This document shows, piece by piece, positions 11,855-24,670 of a stretch of DNA of 64,000 nt. Made by a program: the position numbers and the translations under genes. Location of the stretch: positions 1,059,001 to 1,123,000 of the forward strand of contig JAIOWQ010000003.1 in assembly GCA_020975405.1 (NCBI GenBank), written 5' to 3'. Position 1 is the stretch's first letter. Each line of letters begins with the position of its first letter. Below the pieces are notes generated by a model, which was not told the origin of the DNA, searched no databases, and saw nothing but the letters and a program-made list of their open reading frames with translations. Source of the DNA: Keithomyces neogunnii. Lineage: Eukaryota; Ascomycota; Sordariomycetes; Hypocreales; Clavicipitaceae.

Positions 11855-14800
11855 AATGGGCAGTCCATGCCTCCCTGTCCCATGTCACAGGCAAGCTCCA
11901 GAAAACATTGCATCCCAGAATTTTGTCGTCTGTCACATAGCCTCCGCCATGGTGTCTGAATAAACCTTGAATGAATTATTCGCATGGTGGTAATGTGGCG
12001 GCGGCCCGCTAGTGTTGGGGGTTCGGTGATAGAATTTCATGATTGTGAGCGCATGGGTAATTATGACGAATGCTTGCTTTGCGCGGCAGCACTTGGGATG
12101 GTAATCTCGGTGAAATACAGATTGCTATGGCACAAGATCCTCTCGGGAAGTTTGTGCATGCCAATATAACCCTGGTAAGAGCAAAATCAGTGTGGCAGAC
12201 CTCGTGCTGTGTTCCTTGTCTTTCCCTATGGCGCAGTTGTGCTTCCCTTGCTTCAACGCTCAGTCCGACATTGCGCTCGATAGACATGGTAAGCGTTGTG
12301 CCTTGCATGCGACTGAGCTATCTATCCCGGCTTGCTGATCCGCCTCGCACACACACGCATTGAGCAGAGGCTTAATTACTATTGATGTTTCTTCCAAAGC
12401 CTGGCCGTATGCCGTGTTTAGGACAAAGGTTTTGAGACAGATGAGCCTGTGGCTTTTGGTATGTGGGTATCATAGGCCTTTTCCTTCTGAAGGGAGAGTA
12501 CCGTTGCGGCGGCGAGTTACCTCCTCAGCGTACTCTGAGCCAGGTGCCATTGTATTTTCCAGCCCGCCAGAGTGCATCATCTGTCAAATGCCGTAATCGA
12601 TGACGCTGTCCCAATATGAGGCGCCCGGGCGGTTGGACCGAGGGATTGCAGATAGAAACTGCATCCAGGCCAACTTGCTCGGCAGCCTGGTCAATTGGAC
12701 GCCACCATTGGCAGATACCCCTTGCAAAGTCCCCTGAAGACGATCGCCCACAATCTCACCGTGGCGGTCAGTGTGCGTCCCAGTTGCGTTAGGCAACAAC
12801 ATTTTGTCTGGTCCAGCTTGTCCATTCCGGTCAAATGGGGTGGTGGCTGGCTGGGAAATTGAAGAATATCTGAGGCCTGTCGAGCGAGTGAAATGAGTCG
12901 TGCTTCATACAGCGCAGAGGAAGCGGCGCTGGACTCCCTTCAACGAAAGCTTTGACCATGGTTATGGTCGTCCAGTTCCATCGTGCTCCAGCAGGCGGCT
13001 TGTGCAACCCTTGAGCGGATGAAGAAGCAAGGGTAATATCATGTGTGGCAGACAAGACCGACAAGCCCAAGGCAGAAGGCTGCGTGGCGCGGGCGGCTAA
13101 TCAGCGGCAGTATGAGAGAGAGAAAGGTGCTCAGTAGACGTGGAGTGGGTGCTGGCATGGGAAACTGGGTCATGCCTGCCGTATCACCGAGCCACCGTTC
13201 AGTCGCATTGTACAGGTCTGGTACTTTCGATCTACATGCTTGCATCTGCAGAACCCCCAAGGGTCGAGTTTTCAGGCCGCCAGGCAACAAGTCCGACTTG
13301 AATGCGCCTGTGCTAGCTTGGCCACGACACTGCAGTGGAAATGCTACGTCGACTTCCACAATACAATATGGAGTACCTTGCCAATGTGCTCTCGGCCACC
13401 CCATCATCTGGCACGACTCCACAACGCCTAGTCAGCTGCCGAGCCAGACAGAGCCGAACGAGGCTGCTTACCCCTGGGCTAGCCTCCGCCCTACTGATCT
13501 GATGAGCGGTTGGGTCACTGCACAACACATGGTCGTTTCGTCTTTCCAGGGAGGACGGATGGCCCGCATTGCCATTTGGTTGCTGAAGGATAGCCGACGG
13601 CAATATGGTGGAACGGGAGATTGATGACGCCTTCGGATCCGCCTGAGCAACTCCCCAAGTCAGTGATGGGGGACCATCGCCATCAGCTCGGCTATCACTT
13701 CAATGTCGTGTACAACCCATTTATGGACTTGTTAGGCAGCTCTTGCCTTCACTCTGATGGCACGTACATGGAGTTGTGTGCTTGTACGAGGCCGTCTGGT
13801 CTCCGTAATTATATATATTCATGGTACAGTAAGACGTCTGGTATGTTCGATTACCGTGCCCATGTTGCCTCTTGATAGCTGAACAAAACACAATAGCCAG
13901 CAGTCGTATTTGGAATATGACGGTTTCTGGCCCTGTTGTTTGGTTCCCAGGTCACTGGTAATTAAATTGGGACACTCTCCAACCGCCAAATGCTCCGGTC
14001 CGCTCCTGTCACGCCACCTATCCACTGCCCCCATCGAGCACGGGAACAAGCAAAGGCTGAGCTGAGGGGGACGCACGCTAAGGCACGTCAACAAATCTAG
14101 TGTCTGGCTTCTAATGAAAGGCGGCAAACGCAATTTAACGCATAATTAGGTAAGCAACCACCAAGATAGTTAACAGGCATTGCGAAATATTGTGCATGCC
14201 TAGGATTTGGACAGATCGACGCTCAGGGGTGCAGATTGCACGGGAATGAGAACTGACCCTGCTAACAAAGACCAATGTCACTAGAGAACCCGATAACCTG
14301 TGATTTCGTATGGAGCACGGAGTATTCTTGGGGTATTGAGAGAACCTAGCAGCAAAAAGGCAAAGCTGCCTCTGTCACCAACCAGAGCAATCCAGTGGTG
14401 GGACGGATGCAACCAGCGAATGACACGGGCCTAGGAAGATCTTCAGGCCTGGCATATTGCCCAAAGCCGACGTTGATTCTGGGGCGGACATCCATTTGTC
14501 TGGAATATTGCAGTAAGTTTCTTTTCTCTAATCTTGCTTGTTTTCTTTGGTGTGAGAAGCTTCTATTTTTCAGTTTCCATCCTTCACCCAAGTCCGCTGA
14601 GCAACTTCAGCCAAGTTCCCCTACAGATGCAGATGGTATCGGGTAGGTGCCATTGCTAGTCCCCACGAGAACCTGAACTCTATATGAATGCTAGTCTTAG
14701 TCAAATACATGGTTGAGAATTGGCAAAAGACGCAAGAAACACCAGACAAGGTCAGATGTGAGCAGGTGTCGACAGATATCATGTGGACGAGCAGCAATTT

Positions 14801-14890
14801 ATCCAGCAGTTGTGCCTGGGTCACAAGTTACACCTCGCCCGACAAGTTCCAGGGCATGACATAAGCAATTTTGCTGATCCGATTTCCACG

Positions 14891-14901
14891 GTACTCCGTA
14901 C
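14891..14901 (+). repeat. dispersed 11-mer GTACTCCGTAC, copy 5
   Basis: Perfect copy; a degenerate relative (GCACGGAGTATT) lies about 0.6 kb before it, near 14315. Confidence 0.8.
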
Positions 14902-16951
14902 ATACAAGACATATGCGAGAAGCACCTCGCTCATCAACCAGTGACATACAGGAGATGCACATGAATGGCACGCCCATGTGGCCCTGACGGCTGGTTCGGA
15001 CCTCTTCATTACGACCTGGAAAAAAAGAGGGCGCTTTTATATCAACTTTTTTGTTTACGCTTCCTTGGCTTTTGCTGTATTGTACTACCTACCATGCCGC
15101 TTTCCTGTTTCACACGTACCTCATCAACATCGCGGGGAAAAGTGATTCTCAAAGTCAAGATCTGAGTCTCTCTGGGTGCTCTGTCTTGCACTCTCATGGC
15201 CCATGGGCATAGACGCGGCGTCTTTCTACTTTTCATCTGGAACCGCATTTCAGCCCACTGTCTGTCCAACCAAAAGGTCTTCCAGCAAGCTGCCCTGCAT
15301 TGCTGAATGGTCGGGTCCCTGGTTCCTGTCATCAGGGAAAGAAACAAGCCGTCAAGGCCGGGGCATTTGTTGATCATTGGCGAGTGGAGTAAGAAAAAGC
15401 AACTCAGATTTGGCCCGAGAAAACCCAGCTCCCTGGGCTCCGTGCAGTGGCAGGAGCGGTCTTCAGATGGTCCAGACATACTCCGTCAAACCCACAGAGC
15501 GCGATCCTTGACCCAAGGCAAAGCCACGCTGGAAACCCCAATTTAACTACCAGGTCCCAGGCAATGTGACGGGCCCGTGCATACCTGCCAGCCGTCATGG
15601 CTGAGAGGGCTCGAAGAACTTCAGAGGGCCATTGTCGTATGTACGTCGGTACCAAGTCTGCCTCTACTACTGAGCAACCGCCTACAGCAAAGTATACATG
15701 TGGAGGTCCTGGTCGTTACGCGCCGTGCTTGGCTTTACTTCAGGCAAGGATACGGGACGGGCGGTAGAGCCGAAAGACAAATCCCCACTTTTTGACAGTT
15801 GATTTCACTACCTGAAAAGCGTCCCGGCCCAGCTTCAAGCCCCCGGCTGCGGTGGAACCTTCGCAATATTTGCAAGCCACTCCAGAAGTATGTATGGTGC
15901 TGCATGGGAATGCTTTCGGTACTTGTGGCCTTGCGCCTCAACAACATCCGGTATTTCTGCCACCTGGCACTTGTGACAAACAATGGCCAACGCACAGACC
16001 CCAGAGAAGAAGACTACTCGCTGGGTTTGCTGCTGGGACTGGGTGCGGTCGAGCGACAAATGGTGCCAGCGACTTTGCTGATCCCCAATTGCACTCGACC
16101 ACGTTCGAGGCACGACAGGAGGGAGCTTGTTGACAGAGAACAGACGTTTTCTGCCAGAGTGCAAAGCGTTCGCAACTGGAATCTGACGGCGGCAAGTGTC
16201 AGAAATCGGCCATGCACGAGTCTAATGCCGGCCGCATTCTGATGGCCTGGGATCACATTATCGCCGTCAGCCTCCTCCTCCAGCCTGATCGGGATCGGGC
16301 CAAGTCCACAGCGCGTCCATGGATATCTGACTGGCAGTACATAATCCGTATGCCAAGCACGTCAGCTGCCGCCCTTCCCCGAACGAAGGCTTGCGGTGGC
16401 TCATCTGATGGCAAAATGACATTGAGAGATGTTGGGACTGGGGACCCAACGTCGCAACCTTGGCTCTCATTGGCATTACGCTTACCCACGCGCATGCATG
16501 AGGGCCGATGTGCTGTACTTACCGCACAGCTCGTGGTGCTGAGAGGTTCCTGGACCCCCCAATGATCACGGCAAGGCTTGAATGGGGGACCAGCGGAGCG
16601 GGATGTGTCTCCATGTACCCCATGGCTGGCTGGCTTTGTCCCGTTTTGGCCTTTGGGTTGCCGGCACCCTGGTCTTCCTTCCCTCTGCCGCCAACGCCCC
16701 ACCGTCGCAACCCGCATGCGCCTGGCATTAGCGTTGCACATCCCAGGTGCCGCCTCTCAGATGTGGCCCAGCTGGGTCGCTGCAACCTGATGATGGCTGA
16801 AGGTGGCAAAGGGGTGGCCATTTCTGGCATTCCTGCTTCTCCTCCAGTGACTTACTTGACCAGCCAGCTCGCGCGCACACATAGCTTGCCCGGTCTGGCT
16901 TCACTGAGATGCACCAGCCGAGTCTCGGCCGACCTGGCTTGTACATGCTCA

Positions 16952-16962
16952 GTACGGAGTAC
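16952..16962 (-). repeat. dispersed 11-mer, copy 6 (reads GTACGGAGTAC on plus)
   Basis: Perfect copy at the border of the pyrimidine-rich medA upstream segment. Confidence 0.8.
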
Positions 16963-17785
16963 TTGACCAAAGATTGTACATCGCCCTTCTGTGGCTTTTT
17001 ATAGTGGGACCTAGCACTGACGATGAAGGACTTTTTACTGCGGTGCAATTTGTTCTGTTTACTGGCTGGTCCTTAGCCCACCACCAGTTTACCCCTTTCA
17101 GACACGGCCAGACCAGGGATCAAGTATCCAGCTATCACCTTTCATCAACCCTCCATGAACCGTGCAAAAACACATCCACAGTGTCGGGACACAGCCTTGC
17201 ATCTTTAGCTTCCAGAGATTGGTCACTATTGCTCCCCACCACCTCTTCTTACAGGGCTGCTCGATCTCATTCATGACATGGCCCTTGCTTGCCAACCCTT
17301 CTCTCTTCCAGCAGGCCCAACACCGTTGTGTATCAGCCCTGGCTGGCCGAGGAGGCGGCGAGGGCACGGAACTTGGCCCAGCACTTCGGCAACATGATTT
17401 GTCCTGGCCCCTATTGTACTTCAAAACCGTGGGAGGATATGGCCTACATCCCCTTGGGCTGGCCTATCCGCATGAGTCCCGTTCTCTTGATGCTCAAGCT
17501 TTCCTCCTTGTTATTCCACGCATAGCCCCAAGGGTTCTCTTGCAAAGGCAGGTATAGTCCTCTCGCCAGGTCACGCCTTTTTGCACGCAGACAGCCTGTC
17601 AGGGCAGATTCTGGGGCAGATCTGCATCCTTGACATGACTTCATAACGGCACCAGCGCTCATTGATATCGGGCATCTGGACGACCATTCTGTCTGCAGTC
17701 GATCCCGTCCGCTTCGTGCTCCCTGGCAGTGCAGTCTTTTATTGCGAATGGAGTCCACCTGTGGTAGTGTCACCTCTTCTGCACA

Positions 17786-17810
17786 CCCCCCCCCCCCCCC
17801 CCCCCCCCCC
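17786..17810 (+). repeat. poly-C run, 25 nt
   Basis: Uninterrupted run of 25 C on the medA sense strand. Exact length may be affected by sequencing or assembly slippage. Confidence 0.85.
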
Positions 17811-18421
17811 AACGGCATTTTGGGTGCTCACCACTCAGAGCCACGGCTATCCCTGCACCAACCATTACCTCGGACTGGTACAAAAACTCACAGACTTGAT
17901 ATCCCCGTGCTTCTTGCCAGTCATCTGTTACCCTTGCAGCGACTCTCCGCTGGGATCTCAACATCCATGGATGGGACCCTGGCCGCCTGTCACCCAGCCC
18001 TCATGCATCTCCACATTAACCCTGGCTTGTTCCCAAGATACCCGGATGGAGCCGCTTGCCAACCTGCTGACTTTGGTCGCCGTCCTCTAAAGTTTACCTC
18101 TCCGGACTGTTGGGGTGTATCTTACTTTCGTCCCATCTGCCGTCATCGATGTCCCTTCCCCGTCATTATGGCCTGCTGATGCCATCTATTGGAATCCTTG
18201 CTGAGCGTGTGCCTACTTCCATTCACCCTTTCAGTCTCGAATACTTCGATGACAATGGCGGGAGATCCACTTGCTGTGTTGATGTTACGCTTCTTTTGCG
18301 CCGTCGAGCAAAGGGTTTCCTTTGCCAACATGCGTATCAAGGACGGGGCTCAAGAGTAGACCTTTTCCGAAGCTCTATGCCATCATTGGCCTTCTTCTTT
18401 CCCTTGCCCTTACTTCTCGTA

Positions 18422-18445
18422 CCCCCCCCCCCCCCCCCCCCCCCC
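18422..18445 (+). repeat. poly-C run, 24 nt
   Basis: Second run of 24 C, about 0.6 kb from the first and on the same strand, followed by TT and six more C. Confidence 0.85.
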
Positions 18446-19948
18446 TTCCCCCCAATTGCTTTTTTTGAGGCCGCCTGCCCGTTTATCCTGCTACTTCGTA
18501 TTGTACATACATATATACCCAATTGCTGTTGTCATTTTCGCCCGCCAATGCCGCGGACTAAACTCATTCCACTAAAAACCCTAGCCGAATGATAGGCGAC
18601 CACCACCGCTTTCTCAACGCAGGGCATACATTTGTAAACCACATGCAGACGCCATCCCAGTCTCCAAAAGAAATGTTTACACCTAAACCTACACATCCCT
18701 CTCTTTTGCGTATTACACACACCCCATAACAGACCTAGACTTTGACTCTCCTGAATCTCACCTGCATCTGATTTAGACATCCCGCCCTCCCTTCGCCTCT
18801 CGAGATATCCATCCTCCAGCCTAATTCTGCCACACACACAGATAGCTTCAAACGGCTTGCTCGTCAACATACTAGGCTAGTTCACTCTTTGCAGAACTTC
18901 ATTTCCCTCCCTGCGAACGGTTTGGGGTACCTGCAGACTAGGAGCCATTCGCATCTCCACCATCCTCAACAACGGGCATCTCTGACAAGTCATGCTGGAC
19001 GGTGGCGGCTCACATTGTACCGCGGTTGTTACATACTGTGAGTAGCATTACATTGCTTTCTATGCCATTCAAACCTCTCTCGCTGAGACTGTTCAAAGGT
19101 TCTAGGAACACGAGCGGGCAGGCTCGGGATGGTTTTACGCATAGCCTACTTACAAAATAATGACTACTAATTCGCGCGTTGGCCATAATGCATTAGAAAG
19201 AAGGGCACTGAGGGAGTACAACGGGAAAAATAATACCAACGAAAGAGCCGCGTGCTGGTATCACGCACGTACATACGAGACCTCTTCTCATTCCTCCCCT
19301 TTCGTGTTCAGATTCCCGAAACCTGAATCTGCTAGGAATTTCCCCTTCGCTCATCTTCCTGCCTGTCGCCAATGAGAGAACGCCTCGTCCGGGGGACTCT
19401 AAGCCGTTATTGTATCATCGTGGTTGCCTGCCTCCCCATTTGAGAAAGTTGAGCCAGGACGGGGTAAGACAGCCCACTCTGGTTACTGGGACAGATCTTC
19501 TCTTCCTGGAATGCACCTGTCTCTGCTCTGGATCGGAACTGTCTTCTGCCACTGCCAGGATCTTTCATCGCGCCAGTAAGATGCCCCCAGTCTTTCTGCT
19601 GTCTCACTCAAGCGCCCCTCTCTGGGAGGGGGAAGAAGCAAACCCCCGTGGGCGTTCAACTGACATGTCTCCGCAGTATAGCAAAAAGCATACACCTCCA
19701 CATTAGTCTTTACACCTGTACAATTATCAAATCTCCGACAGAGTGGCCAAGCGCTTCCCGAAGGCAAGGGAACCCCTCTTGACCGAGTGATTCTTGTTGG
19801 ATAAGACCTCGACGAGACCTAGTTTTAACAAGACCTGCGACCACCTCTCTCCTCACCCAAGACACTGGCTGGCATTCTTCAACTGTCTTCTTTTTTAACT
19901 TGCACTTGTTGTAAAGTCCAGACTGCTATCTTCTCGTCTGGCAGCTTC

Positions 19949-22680
19949 ATGTCTGCTGCAAAGTTCCAGTCTCGATCATTCAAGCCCTTCGACGTAAGTA
20001 TCCGCCCAAACTTGTCCCAACATACTCCAGTGCCAAGACGTCAACATGGAAGCATACCTCCGGTTGTGTATTCCTCTTTGCCTTTTGCCATCCTAGCTCC
20101 ACCTCTTGTCCCTGTCCACCACCGGCACCTCTCAGCATTTGTCCCGCTTGCAGTGCGTCAAAAATCATCAGAAAAAGGGATCGATTTTATTCCCTACCAG
20201 AGACGAGAGACTGTTGGAGCACTTGCATCAGGGTGTTGGCTTGCAGCGAAGGCTATAACAATTACAGCAACGCTAACGGCCTTCAAATCGCAGTTGGGAG
20301 TCAACACGGATAGAACAATTATAGTTGGCGAAGACGACGGTCTCGACTCACCGAATACCCTCATCCTCAAGCACGAAGAGGCCGTACGAGGAGCTGGCGG
20401 AGGAGACTCACGGAGGGACTATCCCAGCATTTTGGAAATGGCGACTTACAGCAAAGCACAGTTGCCTTCGGTACCTGGTATGTTCCTAATTACGGCAACG
20501 TTGCCCACGATCCAAATCATGGTGTGAAACAAACATCTCCCTGATCAGAGCATGATGCTGGAACGGGCAAACAGCAGTTCTGGTTTTCAATTGAAGAAGA
20601 GCGGGAACCGTTGCATTCATGTTGCAAACGAAACCCCAAGAAGCCCCATATTTGGTCAGGTAGTTCGTTGTTCGCAGACTGACACGATTTTGCCCTTCAA
20701 GGCTATGAAACAGGACGATATCAAGATCCTACCTACGACCAGTACCCAGCTCAAAGCTTCTCCGTGCAGCAAACTGAGAAATTTGCACAACTTAATCAGC
20801 AATCCTTCGCATCTAACAATGCAGTCCCTCAGTACATTCCCACAGAACCGACGGTGCTGTCGTGTCAGCCAATATCGGGCATGTTTGGAACCAAAATCTA
20901 CATGAAAGTTTCTTCACAGTACGACTTGCTTGCTATGTCGTCAGCCATGCCATTTTTGTCAGTTTGTTTTGGATCTGAAAAGGTTCCAGTTCATGACTTT
21001 AACCGAGATTCTCATGACGCGACTGGATTCGTCTACTCGTGCAGCGTGGACGCTCCGCAGCTGTTGGTCACGGGTTGCAACAATAATAACGTGCCTTTGT
21101 CACTCATTGTTGAGGGCCCATCTGGAGAAGAGATCTCGCGGACGGCCGCAGGGTCTTTCCAATACGTGGAAGGGTCTGGGGATGACATCACGAGGACAAG
21201 CAAGCTCACCAAGCATGACACGACAGCACCTGGGCCTCAGGTTGATCAGGCGAGTGCGTCCCCGAAAACTGTCGATACTCAGCTGCCGCAAGATGGCGCT
21301 ACAAATAGCTACGGCTACCCGCAGCAGCAGAGCCAGTATGCTAGTGGATTTCCTCAAGGCAACGGCGACATGATTACGACCTATCGAAGCAGTAGTTTCA
21401 CGGAGCCACCCTACCGACGGTCCGCCCCGTCATGGAGCGGCTTTGGCGGGCCACTGGCGAGCACAAGAAGCTCTCTGGATCATTCAGCAATGAATGGCCG
21501 GCCGAATATAACGCCACTCCCGATGCCTTCGTCCTCATCAAGTGGAACCCCGCAGCTTATCCGCACGAGCACCATTGCAAACGGCGCCGGTAGCAACGGG
21601 TCATACCATCCCATATCACTCTACTCGACCAAGGCCGTGCTAAAAATCAATGGCAAACTTGACACCATGGCGGAGAATTGGACGCAGGAAGAATGGGACA
21701 ACCGAAGACGAATCGTCATGTTTCGCAAGTCACAGGCTGGTTCTACGTTGACGGCCAACTTCCGCGCCATTCCTGTCAACGAAAGACCGGCGAACAGCAT
21801 ATGCATTTCGTGCATCTGGTGGGCAGAGAAGTCGGACTGCTACGTCACTTCAGTCGACACGATTCTGTTGCTAGAGCAGCTCGTGGCCGCCCCAAACCGT
21901 TTCAGTGTCGAAGAGAAGAACCGCATTCGCCGGAATCTGGAAGGGTTCCATCCGCTCACCGTGTCCAAAGCCAAAGCAGAGAGCGAAGAATTTTTCAAGG
22001 TAATCATGGCATTTCCCAACCCCAAGCCGCGCAACATCGAGAAGGACGTCAAAGTGTTCCCGTGGAAGATCCTGGAGCCGGCACTGAAGAAGATTATTGG
22101 GAAATACAGCGCGAGTCCGAGCAGCACTCTGCCTCCTAGCAGCATGATGACATCGGTGAGCAATGCGCCCTACGCGACTCTGCCAACGCCACCGGGACAC
22201 GGCATGGCCTCGCAGCAAAGCCTCCCCTCTCAGCATGGCGATGCTCACCATCAGTATTCGGTGCACTCGAGCCACCATGACCCCATCCCCTCCCCACGGT
22301 CTTTGTCAGGCTCACAGCCCACGTGGACGCCGTACACTACAGCACCAGCATACGCGACTTCAGCTCGTGCCCTCAGCCCCACGAATCGACATGCAAGCCC
22401 TCATCAAGGTCATCAGCATGCACCGCCCATGCGCATCAACACCAACCCTTTGCCGGCCGTCACGACGTATGATGGCCGGACTGGATCGACGGCTGGATAC
22501 AGCTCGAGCGGCTTACACACGCCAATAAGCCAACACGCGTCCTCGACGGCAACGCCACCACGATGGGACAGTTCGTCCGCGAGCTACTCGGACGGCTATC
22601 CCAGCCTGCCCGCACACCACCAGGCCGTTCCTCCCGTCTACAGCACAAGCAGCTACGGAGAGGGTCCGTCCAGGGCATAG
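19949..22680 (+). CDS. medA: Medusa-type developmental regulator (MedA/Acr1/Ren1 family)
   Basis: The main exon is open from about 20702 (GYETGRYQDP) to the stop at 22680, about 660 residues. It has the family N-terminal block (PTVLSCQPISGMFGTKIY, then SSQYDLLAMSS). It also has the long conserved central block: MAENWTQEEWDNRRRIVMFR, SICISCIWWAEKSDCYVTSV, NRIRRNLEGFHPLTVSKAK and NIEKDVKVFPWKILE. The tail is rich in Ser, Pro, His and Gln and looks disordered. Relatives are nuclear regulators of conidiophore or conidium formation (Aspergillus medA, Magnaporthe ACR1, Fusarium REN1). A plausible first exon is 19949..19993 (MSAAKFQSRSFKPFD, then a GTAAGT donor). It is phase 0, whereas the main exon needs one extra base at its 5' end, so at least one intermediate exon is missing from my model. 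Family call is strong; the 5' structure is not resolved. Confidence 0.88.
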
Positions 22681-24670
22681 CGTGGGCGAGAAGAAGCAGA
22701 ACAAGGCACGGCAGCGGAAGCGAGACTAAATGGGATGTGGCAAGTCCCAGCCCCTGGCAGAGGCACCAGGCCCAGGCGACTTGTTCACAGCGGCTGCCCT
22801 TGCAGCACGATATTCTTGAGTCATGAAGCCCAATGTGCCGCATGAGAGTCATGTGTCTCTGGATGTCAGCAGTACGGTTTGCCATTCTTGCAGCAGCCAA
22901 TGACAGCGCCCCATGGCCCCCGCTTGCATGGACACAAGCCCCGGTGTGGGAAAAGCCTCCCCTGCCACACTTCCCGAGGCCAGGTGCATACCCATCCGCG
23001 TGTCTCCTATTGGCTGTGTGACCTCTCTGGCAACCCAAACAGGACAGGCACGGCTGGCCACTGGGCACGGAACAAGCATCACAAGGCAGCCACTATGCTC
23101 CCTCACACCACACACCCGCTGCAGTCGCCGCGCGCGCAGCCAGTCTTTGCCCGTGGCGCCACACTCTGCGCCTTGCGCTGCAAGCGTGGCATCCTCTCGT
23201 GGCAACTTGTACATGTTTTCTCTCTGCTGAGCTTGCGTGAGCATACTGGGGGCTTCGTCTGGCCTCATATTTTTTCAGGAGTACACAATGTGCACTCGAT
23301 ATCCTACACTATTATTCCTGCTCGTTGGGCAGCGAACACGACTTCCGGACTAGGCCGGGGGTGCTTTTGTTTTCATCACGTCTTTGTCGAGGAGTCTCGT
23401 GTGTCATTTCTTGAGCCGGGTTTGTTCTTTGTTTCTTATCTTTTTTTTCTCTTTACTTGTTTGAAAGAGGCATATATATACCCTTATGGTGTGAATGCAT
23501 TTTGCAATTGTTTCCAGTTGACGACATTGACGGCGCATGCCCTGCCTGCGAGATTTTCTTTTTCTTTTTTGATTTTCTTGGTTTTTCCTTGCGGTCCGGG
23601 CATCGTCGCGGTGCTGGTTTTATCTTTTACCATGGCAAGAGACTGGATTTAGGGGAGTTGCTCGCCAGTGGGCTTGGGTTTGAGGCCATGTTGCGGAACG
23701 GTGTTGCGGAAACATTTTTAATCTTCAAGATTTGGAGTTTGGCATGCTGGCAGTGAGCAGCAAGGAATCTCATGCACCGTTGGAGACGGGCGCAACTTGC
23801 AGGGGAACGGCGGATGATGATAATACTGAAATGTTAATAATAATTCCCTCCACGTACAACTGCATAATTCTCCTCCCATCTTGGTGGCTGACAGCGAGTG
23901 AGTGACTGGGTTCTGTCTAGGACATGATGTCGAGATAAGCTGCCATCTCGAACAAGATGTCTTTTGCTATTGTTAGAAGAAGCGGCTGCAACAACAGCCC
24001 AAGCACAATCGATAGACATGTCTCTGTTGTGGTCCAGAAATTTAATCGTACGAACTACAAGACACCATGCATAGTACAATCATCCAAGAATGCACGGTAC
24101 CAAGGCTATACTATTGCGAGGCTGCCCAGGCACCAAATGACTCGTAACGGCGCGTTTCCGTTGGACTGTGGCGCCTGTCTCGTACATGTCGTCCCGTGTT
24201 TTACCAGCACTTCCGTGCGGATGGACGGCCTTTTTCGAAACACCAGCCCTACAAGACTACCTCTCCTTGCCCAACGACGAAACATGCGGCAGCGATACCC
24301 CCCGGGGCGTGAATCGTCTTGTTCACTTTGTTTCCTCCACCTCCCATGTCTGAAATTGCGGTGTCTTAGGCTCTCAGACCAAAAGGACAAGGACCATATG
24401 GATAACAAGGGAGGCTTTTCAGTCTCCCTCGAGAAATGAAGGCGTTGCTTTTTCCCTGTGCGCTGCCCTTTTTCGAATAGTAGAATAGAAATACGCACGT
24501 ACAAACTTGTTTCAGAGCCCGACTCGGCAACGTTTTACGACAAATGCCCTGGGTGCGACGGGACCAGGTGGCCTGATGTGTCTTGGAATCGGGAGCTTAT
24601 TTCGCCGCGACACGGGGCGAAGCACTTTTTGCCAAGTTGGTATTTACGACACGTCGAGCCGTCAAAAAGA
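22681..24670. other. intergenic, convergent 3' ends of medA and GH78
   Basis: About 2 kb between the medA stop and the stop of the minus-strand rhamnosidase. T-rich tracts near 23430-23600 look like untranslated or terminator DNA. No gene recognised. Confidence 0.5.

Larger units (their letters stand above)
3472..19948. other. gene-poor region, about 16.5 kb, upstream of medA
   Basis: No reading frame here resembles a known family, and I could not assemble spliced exons with family motifs. The longest frames (about 220 codons or fewer) overlap others on both strands, as chance frames do. Base composition looks near 50% GC by eye, without the A/T drift of heavily RIP-mutated repeats, and I see no terminal repeats or transposase remnants. 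The left end must hold the 3' untranslated region of the kinase gene. The right 3 kb is pyrimidine-rich on the plus strand and probably belongs to the promoter or leader of medA. The 11-bp motif GTACTCCGTAC/GTACGGAGTAC recurs through the middle. Confidence 0.6.
16990..19948 (+). promoter_or_regulatory. pyrimidine-rich promoter/leader region of medA
   Basis: The plus strand is visibly rich in C and T, as in many fungal promoters and 5' leaders, and includes two long C runs. A candidate leader intron fits 19038..19105 (GTGAGT donor, CGCTGAGAC branch-like site, TCTAG acceptor). No protein of known type is encoded. Developmental regulators of filamentous fungi often have long, spliced leaders with upstream reading frames. 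That this is such a leader is inference. Confidence 0.4.

Noticed and set aside
13043..13624. A 193-codon plus-strand frame in the desert
   Set aside because: No family resemblance, no intron logic, and other long frames overlap it on the opposite strand; best explained by chance.
3472..19948. The desert as a RIP-degraded transposon block
   Set aside because: Base composition is balanced, there are no long TA-rich stretches, no terminal repeats and no transposase fragments.
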